Shown one piece after another: positions 40,622-49,855 of a stretch of DNA of 64,000 nt. The stretch covers positions 372,001-436,000 of the forward strand of contig NZ_AMRX01000007.1 of NCBI RefSeq assembly GCF_000300815.1, given 5' to 3'. The number at the start of each line of letters is the position of its first letter. Position 1 is the stretch's first letter. The notes below the pieces were generated by a model that was not told where the DNA came from, did no database searches, and was given only the letters and a program-made list of their open reading frames with translations. Origin of the DNA: Gayadomonas joobiniege G7 (GTDB lineage: Bacteria; Pseudomonadota; Gammaproteobacteria; Enterobacterales; Alteromonadaceae). The translations under genes and the position numbers were made by a program.

Positions 40622-41845
40622 ATGTATTCATACGCGGCTAGACAACCGATATTTGACCGCAATAAAAATGTGTTCGGCTACGAGCTTTTATTTAGAGACA
40701 GTTTAAAAAACGTTTTTCCTAACATTGATGGTGATGTCGCAACGTCAAAACTAATTGAAACAACCCAATTTAACTTAGGATTGGAAGAGCTAACCCAAAA
40801 TCATCCTGCACTTATCAATTTTAGTGACGAACTCGTTATTAAAGAAGTTCCGACCCTTGTACCAAAAGAACAAGTCATTATTGAATTATTAGAAACGGCC
40901 CGCCCCACTAAGTCACTGTTAACAGCTGTTAAAAAGTTACATCAAGCAGGCTATCAAATTGCATTAGATGATTATGTGCACACGGCCTCATGGTTGCATT
41001 TTTTCCCATACATTAACATTATAAAAATTTGTTTTAAAACAAGCAGTAAGGAACAAATCGAACATATCATTGAGATTGCGCGAAACTATCCAATTAAATT
41101 ATTAGCTGAAAAGATCGAAACCTACGAAGAGTTTCAATCAGCCAAAAAATTAGACTTCGATTATTTTCAAGGTTACTTCTTTAGTGAACCTGAAATGGTC
41201 AAAAAGAAAGCGCTGGCCCCCTCAACATTAAGCTTGACTGAACTTTTAGTATTAGCCTCGGAACCTGAGTTAAACCTGAAAAAAGTCTGTGATATCTTTC
41301 AGCGTGACTTTAGCCTCTCATTTAAATTGTTACGATACGCGAACTCAGCTATGTTTAAACGACGCGCCCAAATCGACTCAATTAAACAGGCGCTTGTGGT
41401 ATTGGGTGAGCAAGAAATCAAAAGGTTTTTGGCTTTATTATTTACCGCACAAATTAATGATGATAAACCAACCGAATTATTAAACTTATCTATTACCCGG
41501 GCTAAATTTTGTGAATCGCTCGCGACTGAAGATCATTCAGTCCACGCACCATCAGTTGCGTTTTTAACGGGCATGATGTCTGTGATAGATGCATTATTAG
41601 ATCAACCAATCGAAAGTTTGATGGAAAAACTGCCATTGTCGGATGAAATCAAACACGCATTAACCACGCAAGAAGGTCGCCTTGCCGATTATCTAAGATT
41701 AATAGAGAGTTACGAACAAGCCAATTGGATAGTCACAGAACAACTCATTGATAAACTTAAATTGCCGTCAAACAGGATCCCAGATTATTATCAACAGGCG
41801 GTGGTTTGGGCCAATCAGCAAACTTCATCATTAAATGGCCGATAA
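40622..41845 (+). CDS. Degenerate EAL and HDOD domain signalling protein
   Basis: 407 residues. The N-terminal EAL-like domain begins YAARQPIFDRNKNVFGYELLFRD: the EAL motif is ELL (Glu21 kept), and the loop-6 motif DDFGTGYS is replaced by DDYVHTAS, so phosphodiesterase activity is unlikely. QGYFFSEPE is present. An HDOD domain (about 205-395) follows. This is the YuxH/CdgJ layout; CdgJ affects motility in Vibrio. A good SD is not obvious. Stand-alone, with a terminator after it. Confidence 0.9.
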   Translation: MYSYAARQPIFDRNKNVFGYELLFRDSLKNVFPNIDGDVATSKLIETTQFNLGLEELTQNHPALINFSDELVIKEVPTLVPKEQVIIELLETARPTKSLLTAVKKLHQAGYQIALDDYVHTASWLHFFPYINIIKICFKTSSKEQIEHIIEIARNYPIKLLAEKIETYEEFQSAKKLDFDYFQGYFFSEPEMVKKKALAPSTLSLTELLVLASEPELNLKKVCDIFQRDFSLSFKLLRYANSAMFKRRAQIDSIKQALVVLGEQEIKRFLALLFTAQINDDKPTELLNLSITRAKFCESLATEDHSVHAPSVAFLTGMMSVIDALLDQPIESLMEKLPLSDEIKHALTTQEGRLADYLRLIESYEQANWIVTEQLIDKLKLPSNRIPDYYQQAVVWANQQTSSLNGR

Positions 41846-41886
41846 TCGGCTTAGTCTAAGCCTCTAACAATAGATAAAAATGATAA

Positions 41887-41916
41887 AAAAAATCCGGTTT
41901 AAAACCGGATTTTTTA
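41887..41916. terminator. Terminator between EAL-HDOD gene and the convergent lipoprotein gene
   Basis: AATCCGGTT-TAA-AACCGGATT hairpin with A and T runs on both sides; lies 42 bases after one stop and 23 bases before the other, so it can serve both strands. Confidence 0.88.
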
Positions 41917-41938
41917 TTTTAATAGTTAACTTTGATGA

Positions 41939-43003
41939 TTAGCCGTTGCTACCACCAGTGCTACCGCCAGTACCACCAGTACCGCCAGTACCACCGTTAC
42001 CACCACCAGTTACTTCATCTTGTGTTTCTTCAGCAATTTCTTCAATAGAATCTTCAGTCACATCATCAGGTTCTTTAGTGGTAGGTGCTGTTACACCTGT
42101 TGTTGAAGCATTGGCTGTTGTTTCATTTTTAACAACAGTAGCTAATTGTTTAATCGTAGCAACAGTTGTTGTATCAACGCTTGAAGGGTTAGAAACAGCG
42201 TTTTTAATCGTTGTTGCCACTTCTTTAATCGCGGCACCCATGGTTGCAGAATTAGTAGTTGTTAGCTTAGCAAATGATGCGTTAACCATAGATAGGTTTT
42301 TAACATTTTCATTTGCGCCAGATAAATTGCTAGAAGTTGCTGCTGGCAATGCTAACTTGAAGAAGTTTTCAGTGCTGGCGTTTAAGTTAGCGTCTACACC
42401 TAACATTTTAGCAACACCTTTACTTGCGGCTTTAGCTTTAGTTTCTAAATCAGCTGTGCTGGTATCTTCATCAAATGATTCATCGGCTTCTAAAATATCA
42501 ACGGCTAATGTTGATAAAACCGTTGCTTGAACACCAGATAAAGTAGGCACTTCACCTTCAGACACAGGCTCTACATGAGCAATCGTTTTTAGCTCTAAAC
42601 CAGTTAAATCCTGACCACAATCACCATCACTGGTATCACATTGGCCGTCTGGTACTACTGTACTTGCATTGGCCAGAATACGGAAAACAACATTTTTGCC
42701 TTGCGCTTCTGAGTTAAGCTCAATTTCAAAAGAACCATCTGGGCCTTCTGTGATGCTTTGACCTAAAAACCCATTTGATGCAGTAATTGTATTTTCAGAC
42801 GCGGTTGTACAACCTGACTTAACAATACATGCATATACGTTAGCGCCTTCAAGTGGATACTTAGTTGCTTGACCAGATGCTTGTACCTTAGCAGCAGGCT
42901 CAGTAAAAACTGGATCACTGTCACCGATAAAGTTACAACCAGATAATCCCGCTGTAAGTGCCACAGAAATCATTGCGGCTGTGTGTTTGAATGTTAGTTT
43001 CAT
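41939..43003 (-). CDS. Lipoprotein of unknown function with Gly-rich C-terminal repeats
   Basis: 354 residues. Lipobox GLSGC (Cys about 23), then a beta-rich region with Cys pairs (CIVKSGC, CDTSDGDC), an alanine/threonine/serine-rich helical middle (VQATVLSTLAVDILE ... KGVAKMLGV) and an acidic linker before a Gly-Gly-Thr repeat tail (about 333-354). The N-terminal part resembles carboxypeptidase-regulatory-like folds, but I do not recognise the family. Low-complexity Ser/Thr/Ala content is typical of surface lipoproteins. Convergent with the EAL-HDOD gene. Confidence 0.7.
   Translation of the reverse strand: MKLTFKHTAAMISVALTAGLSGCNFIGDSDPVFTEPAAKVQASGQATKYPLEGANVYACIVKSGCTTASENTITASNGFLGQSITEGPDGSFEIELNSEAQGKNVVFRILANASTVVPDGQCDTSDGDCGQDLTGLELKTIAHVEPVSEGEVPTLSGVQATVLSTLAVDILEADESFDEDTSTADLETKAKAASKGVAKMLGVDANLNASTENFFKLALPAATSSNLSGANENVKNLSMVNASFAKLTTTNSATMGAAIKEVATTIKNAVSNPSSVDTTTVATIKQLATVVKNETTANASTTGVTAPTTKEPDDVTEDSIEEIAEETQDEVTGGGNGGTGGTGGTGGSTGGSNG
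41942..42008 (-). repeat. Short tandem repeat coding for Gly-Gly-Thr/Ser tail
   Basis: Degenerate 9-bp units (plus-strand sense ACCACCAGT / ACCGCCAGT) repeat about seven times at the 3' end of the lipoprotein gene. They encode GGTGGTGGTGGSTGGS. Unit number may vary between strains by slippage in steps that keep the frame. Confidence 0.8.
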
Positions 43004-43162
43004 ATTTCAGCTTCCTTGTATTAAGTCGGAAATAAATAAATCAGTCAGGCAGATTAAAAAACAGATTAGTTCTTTTTTCAAGACAAAAATTTGGCGTCTG
43101 TGCCATAAGTCTCAATTAGCTTCCATTTTACTCTTAATCTACCCGACTTCAATGCCTAAAGA

Positions 43163-43486
43163 TCATTTGATAACAAATTTATCTTTAATTCGAGCTAAAG
43201 TTTGTTTCCCGACACCTTTGATTGCCTTTAATTCATCAACAGAAGTCATTTCAGGGTGGGCTTTAACATACTGCAGAATGGCCTCAGCTCGCCGTTTACC
43301 TATACCTTTGATTTTACTGAGTTCTTTCACTGTCGCTTGTTTTAAGTTTAGCTTTTCCTGTTGCTCTATTTGCGGATTATCGAGGGCCTTTTCGGCCGCC
43401 ATTGCAGATGGCAAAAATGCATTCAACGAACAAGCTAAAATGAGTAAAAATATTTTATAATAAACGGGTTTTATCAAATAAGTCAT
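43163..43486 (-). CDS. comEA: ComEA family helix-hairpin-helix DNA-binding protein
   Basis: 107 residues. Signal peptide (ILACSLNAFLPSAMA), then a double HhH motif: LNLKQATVKELSKIKGIGKRRAEAILQYVKAHPEMTSVDELKAIKGVGKQTLARIK. Periplasmic ComEA binds incoming DNA and pulls it in, upstream of ComEC (9.5-11.8 kb). The first HhH starts LNLKQAT rather than the common VNINTA. Monocistronic. Confidence 0.9.
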   Translation of the reverse strand: MTYLIKPVYYKIFLLILACSLNAFLPSAMAAEKALDNPQIEQQEKLNLKQATVKELSKIKGIGKRRAEAILQYVKAHPEMTSVDELKAIKGVGKQTLARIKDKFVIK

Positions 43487-43540
43487 TGTAAGCGCTCCTT
43501 TAATTCAAAATAAAAAGTTCTGGAATCCAAACCGAACTAC

Positions 43541-44905
43541 TTACTTCTCATTTCCAGCTAACTGAGTATAGAACACAGGTATCTTAAACTCATGATTCAG
43601 CATAAAAGTTTTATTCTGCAAAGGTTTTAATGTGACTAAATCGGTATGATTTTGGCACGTCTCTGCAATAAAAAAACCAGGTGAATTCAATGAGCCGGGT
43701 GATAAATAAAAACCAGACTCATCCTCTTTCAGCCAAGGTTGCAACGACTCGATCTGCTCTATCCACGGAACCTTTTTAATTAATTCATCGATCAAATGGG
43801 CTTTATTATGACTTCGATAGAACTTATTAATTAAAATAATATTGTGTCCCATCACCTTCAACCACTGCCCTTCTTTTAATGCGCAGCGCTGCTGGCTTAA
43901 AGCCGACCGTAAGCGATATTCGTCTTCAAAGCCCAGCCAATGGGCCATTTCATGTTGCAAAACATTCTTATCGCTATCAGGTGACAATATTATTTTTTGC
44001 TGGCGAGCATAGGCGCGACTGATGTTTTTTTCAGTTATCCAATAAAATTTAGGATCGGCATTTTTTAATCTGTCTTTTAATAAAGGATCAGGCAGCCAAA
44101 AAAAGTGTGCGAGACACATTTTTTTAAACATTGGGTGATCATGAGCGGCCACAAATGTTTGCTGTAACTTTATAATGCGGCGATACGTATTCGCGATAAT
44201 AATAACAGGCAGCTCGCAACTGGCTTCAATGTTGTTAAGTATTTGATTGAATGTTTTTTGATCAGATATATAGTGCGCTTGATAGACCCTTTTTATGGTA
44301 TTTGCCGAGCCAGAGAGCGGTAATTGAAAAACTTGCCTTAAGATTGCAGGCGGCGTTGATCCTGTATTCACAAAAAACTCTACCAGGCTCGTGTAGTAAA
44401 TATCATTTGCACTGTTTGGCTCGGATTGCGCGAGTGCGAGCGCAGCCTGATAGCTTGCATTGGCTTGTTGAATTTGCCCAGATTGTTGATAAATTTGAGC
44501 CTGAAAAACTAACCGACTAAAACTATCTTGCGGTAATTGTGCTAACCATAATGAGGCTTGCTTGAATTTTTTCTGCTGTATAAAGCGCTCAACTAAAGCA
44601 ATGTTGGCGATAGTCACCTTCTGCTTTGCAAAAACCACTAACACCTCTTGAGGTGCTTCAACTTTAGACACTTTGTGCCAGTCTATCTGCTGGTTTAAAT
44701 CTACCAACCAAGCCTTTTTATAGCGACGCATTTGTTGCACTAAAGGCTGGTTAATGACTAATCTCTGGTGACTATATGCATTAGCAATGAGTTTTTCTAG
44801 GGCACTTTGATACTGCCATTTATGATAAAAAAGCCAGCCAGTCACCAGGATTAAGGTAAAAATTAATCCTTTGCTGTAGCGGCTAAGAGATCTTCTTTTG
44901 GCCAT
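43541..44905 (-). CDS. Predicted membrane-anchored zinc metallopeptidase, unknown family
   Basis: 454 residues. A basic N-terminus and single membrane helix (GLIFTLILVTGWLFYHKW, about 13-31) put the bulk in the periplasm. Residues about 85-200 look like helical TPR-type repeats (FKQASLWLAQLPQDS, IYQQSGQIQQANASYQAAL). The zinc motif HEMAHWLGFEDEY is at 318-330 (His318, Glu319, His322; candidate third ligand Glu329 or Asp328), similar to HExxH-x-x-G-F-x-D-E metallopeptidases. Eight or so cysteines lie in the catalytic half. The first 43 bases overlap the nlpI-like gene with no clear SD, so it is probably coupled to it. Not a family I can name. Confidence 0.72.
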   Translation of the reverse strand: MAKRRSLSRYSKGLIFTLILVTGWLFYHKWQYQSALEKLIANAYSHQRLVINQPLVQQMRRYKKAWLVDLNQQIDWHKVSKVEAPQEVLVVFAKQKVTIANIALVERFIQQKKFKQASLWLAQLPQDSFSRLVFQAQIYQQSGQIQQANASYQAALALAQSEPNSANDIYYTSLVEFFVNTGSTPPAILRQVFQLPLSGSANTIKRVYQAHYISDQKTFNQILNNIEASCELPVIIIANTYRRIIKLQQTFVAAHDHPMFKKMCLAHFFWLPDPLLKDRLKNADPKFYWITEKNISRAYARQQKIILSPDSDKNVLQHEMAHWLGFEDEYRLRSALSQQRCALKEGQWLKVMGHNIILINKFYRSHNKAHLIDELIKKVPWIEQIESLQPWLKEDESGFYLSPGSLNSPGFFIAETCQNHTDLVTLKPLQNKTFMLNHEFKIPVFYTQLAGNEK

Positions 44906-45756
44906 AAATGCATGCGGTTGAGCTCGTTGGCGGCATATCTAAACTCAACAAATAAATAAACATGAGTATTAATTGCTTGCACAAAATAATGGGCCGCTAA
45001 GGCTTGTTTGCCTTGTAGTTGATACCATTTAGCAATATAAAAATATGCTTCGCATAAACGCTCACGGTAGATTGCTGGATCCTTAATACGTGCAGCCTGC
45101 AATATATCCACCACTGTTTTTTCGCCAGTATATATGCTCGCGACCATCCGCCCCCAGCTATTTTTTTCTGCTTTTGCTAACCTTTGTTTTAATCTTGGCA
45201 GAGCTTCTTCGGGTGATGTTTTCATCTCGGCAAAATACCACCAAAGCATACGATAGGGGTCTGTCTGATCTTGCTGATAAAAGGTCTCAAAATCTTTAAT
45301 CGCTAACCCAGCACGCTCCCCATAATATAAAGCAATAGCTCTGTTTAAATAGGCAAATTGATGTTCTGGTTTTAACTCTAAAACTGAATCAAATGCCTCA
45401 TAGGCTCGACCAAATTCTTCTTGACGTAAAAAATAAATGCCTAACATATTATATGCATTGGCATAATCAGGTTTTAACTCTACGGCTTGCATTAAATCAA
45501 AATAAGCCAGATGCGTTAATCCTAATTCATCTAACAAAGCAGCTTTGTGATAATGCAATTCGGCTTTTTGCTCGTTTTTAAGTTCGCTACGCGTTAACAG
45601 ATCCGAGATCCTTTTAATGGCTAGCTGCTTTTTGCCACTATCGTGGTAAGTCAATAATTCGCTGCCAAGCGGCACCTGGGTATTATTTTGAGTAGCACAA
45701 CCTGCTGCAAAACAACATGTGACTAGAACGGCAATACGGATAAAATACACAGACAT
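44863..45756 (-). CDS. nlpI: NlpI-like TPR lipoprotein
   Basis: 297 residues. Lipobox FAAGC (Cys about 19), then TPR motifs: ELHYHKAALLDELGLTHLAYFDLMQAVELKPDYANAYNMLGIYFLRQEEFGRAYEAFDSVLELKPEHQFAYLNRAIALYYG and a C-terminal helical part (YFYIAKWYQLQGKQALAAHYFVQAI). In E. coli NlpI scaffolds peptidoglycan hydrolases and the Prc protease. It follows pnp, the conserved pnp-nlpI order. Its end overlaps the metallopeptidase gene. Confidence 0.92.
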   Translation of the reverse strand: MSVYFIRIAVLVTCCFAAGCATQNNTQVPLGSELLTYHDSGKKQLAIKRISDLLTRSELKNEQKAELHYHKAALLDELGLTHLAYFDLMQAVELKPDYANAYNMLGIYFLRQEEFGRAYEAFDSVLELKPEHQFAYLNRAIALYYGERAGLAIKDFETFYQQDQTDPYRMLWWYFAEMKTSPEEALPRLKQRLAKAEKNSWGRMVASIYTGEKTVVDILQAARIKDPAIYRERLCEAYFYIAKWYQLQGKQALAAHYFVQAINTHVYLFVEFRYAANELNRMHLWPKEDLLAATAKD

Positions 45757-45822
45757 AGATAAAAAGAAAACTCCTGTTATATGTTACCTTGAGTGTGCCA
45801 GATTGCAGGGGGTATTAAAACA

Positions 45823-45849
45823 AAAAAGAGAGGATAAACCTCTCTTTTT
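45823..45849. terminator. Terminator after pnp
   Basis: AAAAAGAGAGG-ATAAA-CCTCTCTTTTT hairpin; a T-run follows on the minus strand. It is 27 bases past the pnp stop and about 65 bases before the nlpI start, so nlpI has its own promoter or depends on read-through. Confidence 0.85.
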
Positions 45850-45875
45850 ACATTTAAAACGTCACTTAAAAAAAA

Positions 45876-47984
45876 TTAAGATTCTTCAACAGGCTTTTCT
45901 TTTTTCTCAAGCAGTGCTTTCATACTTAAACGAACTCGACCTTGGCGGTCTATTTCAAGTACTTTAACATCGGCTTGCTGGCCTTCTTTTAAATAATCAG
46001 AAACGTTGTTTACACGCTCTTCAGCAATTTGTGAAATATGCACCAGACCTTCTTTGCCAGGTAAAATTTCAACAAAAGCACCAAAGTCAACGATTCGAGT
46101 CACTTTACCAGGGTATACCGCACCCACTTCTACTTCAGCCGTTAATGCTTTAATGCGCGCAATTGCTGCATCGGCTTTATCTTTACCTGTTGCAGCAATT
46201 TTAACAGTACCATCGTCTTCAATTTCAATCGTGGTTTCAGTTTCTTCGGTTAATTGACGGATAGTTGCACCACCTTTACCGATAACATCACGAATTTTAT
46301 CTTGATTGATCTTAATGGTATAAATACGAGGCGCAAATTCAGACACTTCTTCTCTGTGACCACCAATCGCATCATCCATCACATCAAGAATGTGTAAACG
46401 AGCCGCTTTAGCTTGGTTTAACGCGATCTGCATGATCTCTTGCGTGATACCTTCAATTTTGATGTCCATTTGTAATGCGGTAATACCTGTTGTAGTGCCC
46501 GCTACTTTAAAGTCCATATCACCTAAATGGTCTTCGTCACCTAAGATATCTGATAATACAACAAAGTTGTCGCCTTCTTTTACAAGACCCATAGCGATAC
46601 CAGCAACAGAGGCTTTAATTGGCACACCTGCATCCATCAATGCTAATGAAGAACCGCACACAGAAGCCATCGAGCTTGAACCATTAGATTCAGTGATTTC
46701 AGATACCACACGCACTGTATATGGGAATTCAGCTAACGAAGGCATCACTGCGGCAACACCACGTTTAGCTAAACGACCGTGACCAATTTCACGACGCTTT
46801 GGTGCCCCTACCATGCCAGTTTCACCAACACAGTATGGAGGGAAGTTGTAATGGAATAAAAATCTATCCGTTTTATCGCCAGTTAAATCATCAATGGTTT
46901 GTGCATCACGCTCTGTGCCTAAAGTCGCCACGACAATTGCTTGAGTTTCACCACGAGTAAATAACGCAGAGCCGTGCGTGCGAGGTAAAATACCCGTGCG
47001 AACGTCTAGTGCACGCACCATGCTAGGGTCACGGCCATCAATTCGCGGCTCACCGGCAATGATACGTGAACGAACCACTTTTTTCTCAACCGAGCCTAAG
47101 ATTTCACTAACCAACTGTTGATCAATTTCTTCATTTTCGGCAACTAACTGAGCCAACACTTTTTCTTTAACGTCGGTAACCGCATCTTTACGCGCTACTT
47201 TATCTGCAATTTGATAAGCGTTTGTAAAACCTTCAGTCGCTAACGCGGCGACTTTTTCTTCTAACGCTACGTCTTTTTCTGGTGCTTTCCAAGTTGAAAC
47301 CGCTGGGTTCACGTCAGCCACAAACTCATTAATGCTACTGATCACTGATTGCATTTGTTCATGACCATAAACAACAGCACCCAACATAGTATCTTCAGAT
47401 AAAATCTGTGCTTCTGATTCAACCATTAATACCGCATTTTGAGTACCAGCCACCACTAAATCTAACTCAGACTCTGCCATTTCACTGGTTAACGGGTTGA
47501 GCATATACTGGCCATTTTTATAACCAACACGTGCAGCCCCAATTGGCCCCTGGAATGGGATACCAGCAATAGATAGTGCAGCAGATACACCTATCATTGA
47601 AATAATGTCAGGGGCAATTTCAGGGTTTGCCGACATAACAGTAATAACAACTTGGACTTCGTTAGTGTAGTCTTTTGGGAACAGAGGACGGATCGGACGG
47701 TCAATTAAACGTGCCGTTAGAGTTTCACCTTCTGAAGGTTTTGCTTCGCGCTTAAAAAAGCCGCCTGGGATTTTACCGGCAGCATAAGTTTTTTCAATAT
47801 AGTTAACAGTCAGAGGAAAAAAGTCTCTGCTTGGATCTTCATCATTTTTGGCAACTACGCTCACCAGAACACTGGTGTCGTCCATACTTGCCATAACAGC
47901 GGCGCTGGCCTGACGAGCAATTACGCCAGTTTCCAGCGTAACTTTGTGCTGACCAAAGTCAAATGATTTAGTAATAGGTGTCAC
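45876..47984 (-). CDS. pnp: Polyribonucleotide nucleotidyltransferase (PNPase)
   Basis: 702 residues, full length. 3'-5' phosphorolytic RNase of the degradosome. Two RNase PH domains (about 1-210 and 310-545; [34 protein letters not shown]), a KH domain ([15 protein letters not shown]) and a C-terminal S1 domain ([32 protein letters not shown]). The start is GTG at 47984 with AAGGA eight bases upstream. A TATAAT at 48038-48043 may be the -10 of a pnp promoter, with a poor -35. It follows rpsO across a terminator. Confidence 0.97.
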   Translation of the reverse strand: MTPITKSFDFGQHKVTLETGVIARQASAAVMASMDDTSVLVSVVAKNDEDPSRDFFPLTVNYIEKTYAAGKIPGGFFKREAKPSEGETLTARLIDRPIRPLFPKDYTNEVQVVITVMSANPEIAPDIISMIGVSAALSIAGIPFQGPIGAARVGYKNGQYMLNPLTSEMAESELDLVVAGTQNAVLMVESEAQILSEDTMLGAVVYGHEQMQSVISSINEFVADVNPAVSTWKAPEKDVALEEKVAALATEGFTNAYQIADKVARKDAVTDVKEKVLAQLVAENEEIDQQLVSEILGSVEKKVVRSRIIAGEPRIDGRDPSMVRALDVRTGILPRTHGSALFTRGETQAIVVATLGTERDAQTIDDLTGDKTDRFLFHYNFPPYCVGETGMVGAPKRREIGHGRLAKRGVAAVMPSLAEFPYTVRVVSEITESNGSSSMASVCGSSLALMDAGVPIKASVAGIAMGLVKEGDNFVVLSDILGDEDHLGDMDFKVAGTTTGITALQMDIKIEGITQEIMQIALNQAKAARLHILDVMDDAIGGHREEVSEFAPRIYTIKINQDKIRDVIGKGGATIRQLTEETETTIEIEDDGTVKIAATGKDKADAAIARIKALTAEVEVGAVYPGKVTRIVDFGAFVEILPGKEGLVHISQIAEERVNNVSDYLKEGQQADVKVLEIDRQGRVRLSMKALLEKKEKPVEES

Positions 47985-48091
47985 AATAATTTTCCTTTGT
48001 TCTTACTTAATTCAGTATTTTTTCAATTTCGTCGTCGATTATACGTAACTATTCAGCAAATAAGTACAGATAGAGCAAATAAAGGCAAAAA

Positions 48092-48113
48092 AAAAGGGCC
48101 TATCGGCCCTTTT
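48092..48113 (-). terminator. Terminator between rpsO and pnp
   Basis: AAAAGGGCC-GATA-GGCCCTTTT hairpin on the minus strand followed by eight or more T; 18 bases past the rpsO stop. In E. coli an equivalent t1 terminator separates rpsO from pnp with partial read-through. Confidence 0.9.
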
Positions 48114-48130
48114 ACGAAAAAATTTGATGC

Positions 48131-48400
48131 TTAGCGACGTAAACCTAAACGGCTGATCAAAGAAGCATAGCGCTCTGAATCTTTACGCTTAAGATAATCT
48201 AACAGGCTACGACGAGAGTTAACCATACGGATCAGACCACGACGTGAATGGTGATCTTTTTTATGGTCAGAAAAGTGGCCTTGTAATTTATTAATACGAT
48301 GCGTTAATAAAGCAACCTGAACTTCAGGTGAACCTGTATCGCCTTCTTTAACTGCGTAATCTGCAACAATTTGTGCTTTTTCTGCGTTTGTTAGTGACAT
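48131..48400 (-). CDS. rpsO: 30S ribosomal protein S15
   Basis: 89 residues, the normal length. [43 protein letters not shown] and the basic core [33 protein letters not shown]. Binds the central domain of 16S rRNA. The ATG at 48400 follows GGAG; a longer in-frame start at 48412 is unlikely. It has its own promoter (48464-48491) and roughly 57-nt leader, where S15 autoregulation would act in E. coli. Confidence 0.98.
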   Translation of the reverse strand: MSLTNAEKAQIVADYAVKEGDTGSPEVQVALLTHRINKLQGHFSDHKKDHHSRRGLIRMVNSRRSLLDYLKRKDSERYASLISRLGLRR

Positions 48401-48463
48401 AATAATCTCCAAATTCGGGCAAACCGATCACTAATCCAGCTTGCCTAATAAAAGTGAGCGCGG

Positions 48464-48491
48464 ATTATAACCTGATGCAAAAATAAGTCAA
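48464..48491 (-). promoter_or_regulatory. Sigma-70 promoter for rpsO
   Basis: Minus strand: -35 TTGACT (48486-48491), 16-bp spacer, -10 TATAAT (48464-48469), GC-rich discriminator CCGCGC. It starts two bases beyond the truB stop; predicted transcription start is near 48457. Confidence 0.85.
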
Positions 48492-48492
48492 G

Positions 48493-49404
48493 TTAACCTA
48501 AATCACTGGTGTTGAGTAACCGCTTAGGATGTAACACACCCTGCTCATTCAGTTCAGCAATACCAAGCAATTGCTGCTCTGAATAGATACGATATAAACC
48601 ACTAGCAGTATCCATAACACGGATCCTTTGACCTTGCCTGAATTTAGTGGCCTGCTCCGGAGATAATAAACATTTGTTTATATGTGATAACCCAGCATCA
48701 ATTGGTAATAACAGCACTTCTTTTTCAGCCATCGACAAGCTTTCAATTGCTTCAATCGGATACATAGGCATATCCTCAAAACCAGCGACTTGACTCCGTC
48801 TTAAGCGGTGGACGTGCGCACCACAGCCCAACATTTCACCCAAGTCATCCACTATGGTTCTGATATAAGTCCCTTTAGATACTCGGATAGTAAAACTGAC
48901 ATCTGGCAATTCCAGCGTGTCTATCTCAATTGAGTATACTTGGATATCACGCACTGGACGCGGCACCTCTATGCCTTTTCGTGCATAATAATAAAGAGGT
49001 TTGCCCTGATATTTTAACGCCGAAAATATTGATGGCATTTGTTTTTGCCGACCAACAAAAGACATTAGCGCATCTATCACTTCAGCGTTTGATTGAGTGA
49101 CCGGCTTTTCACTAACCAATTCTCCTTCTGCGTCAGATGTATCGGTTCTCTGCCCTAAACGTGCTGTGACCTGATACGTTTTATCCGCGTCTAAAAAAAA
49201 CTGGCTAAATTTTGTCGCTTCACCAAAACAAATTGGCAATAAACCAGAAGCAAGCGGATCTAACGCACCTGTGTGACCTGCTTTTTTTGCTTCGAATAAA
49301 TACCTTACCCGCTGCAATACCCTATTTGAGCTAGCACCAAGTCCTTTGTCTAATAAAAAAATTCCATTGAGTGGGCGATAAACAGGTTTAGTCTTCGCTG
49401 TCAT
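48493..49404 (-). CDS. truB: tRNA pseudouridine(55) synthase TruB
   Basis: 303 residues. Makes the universal Psi55 of the T-loop. Catalytic Asp in GHTGALDPLASGLLPICFGEATK, KGTYIRTIVDDLG and a C-terminal PUA-like domain (KFRQGQRIRVMDTASGLYRIYSEQQLLGIAEL). It overlaps rbfA by 17 bp. Confidence 0.97.
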   Translation of the reverse strand: MTAKTKPVYRPLNGIFLLDKGLGASSNRVLQRVRYLFEAKKAGHTGALDPLASGLLPICFGEATKFSQFFLDADKTYQVTARLGQRTDTSDAEGELVSEKPVTQSNAEVIDALMSFVGRQKQMPSIFSALKYQGKPLYYYARKGIEVPRPVRDIQVYSIEIDTLELPDVSFTIRVSKGTYIRTIVDDLGEMLGCGAHVHRLRRSQVAGFEDMPMYPIEAIESLSMAEKEVLLLPIDAGLSHINKCLLSPEQATKFRQGQRIRVMDTASGLYRIYSEQQLLGIAELNEQGVLHPKRLLNTSDLG

Positions 49405-49789
49405 CGTTTTTATTTCCTGCGGCCTTTTTATTATCTTCAGCGATCACTTTATCGACCAACTCTGACATTCGAATGCCCTCACTTAAACTGTTATCCAAAA
49501 CGAATTTAAGATTAGGTACTATCCGCATTTTACGCATTTGTTTGGCGAGCAAAGAACGCACCATAGGCGCCAATTTATTTAGTTGTTTAACGCTTTCAGC
49601 TGCTTTATCTTCGTCCTGCAAAAGTGCAGAAACAAAAACTTTAGCAAACGACAAATCACGCGAAACTTCAACTTCAGAAATTGTAACCATGCCAATGCGT
49701 GGATCTTTCAGCTCTCGCTGAATAATTAGAGCAACTTCTTTTTGAATCTGTTGAGCAACTCGTTCTGCTCGCGAAAATTCTTTTGACAT
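49388..49789 (-). CDS. rbfA: 30S ribosome-binding factor RbfA
   Basis: 133 residues. RbfA fold: RAERVAQQIQKEVALIIQRELKDPRIGMVTISEVEVSRDLSFAKVFVSAL, then LRSLLAKQMRKMRIVPNLKFVLDNSLSEGIRM. Cold-shock maturation factor acting on 16S 5' helix. Acidic Lys/Asp tail. It starts 18 bases past a terminator that follows infB and overlaps truB by 17 bp. Confidence 0.96.
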   Translation of the reverse strand: MSKEFSRAERVAQQIQKEVALIIQRELKDPRIGMVTISEVEVSRDLSFAKVFVSALLQDEDKAAESVKQLNKLAPMVRSLLAKQMRKMRIVPNLKFVLDNSLSEGIRMSELVDKVIAEDNKKAAGNKNDDSED

Positions 49790-49804
49790 ATATATTTACC
49801 TGAC

Positions 49805-49830
49805 AAAAAAGGGGCTTGAATGCCCCTTTT
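49805..49830 (-). terminator. Intrinsic terminator between infB and rbfA
   Basis: AAAAGGGGC-ATTCAA-GCCCC followed by TTTTTT on the minus strand. It sits 26 bases past the infB stop and 16 bases before the rbfA start codon, so rbfA-truB transcription must read through or start inside. Confidence 0.85.
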
Positions 49831-49855
49831 AAATTTCAATTTATAACTCTAGAGA

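Noticed and set aside
41946-42530. Plus-strand frame starting with Pro-Val repeats opposite the lipoprotein gene
   Set aside because: Antisense of the Gly-Gly-Thr repeat and Ala/Thr-rich region; the minus frame has a lipobox, SD and ordinary coding pattern.
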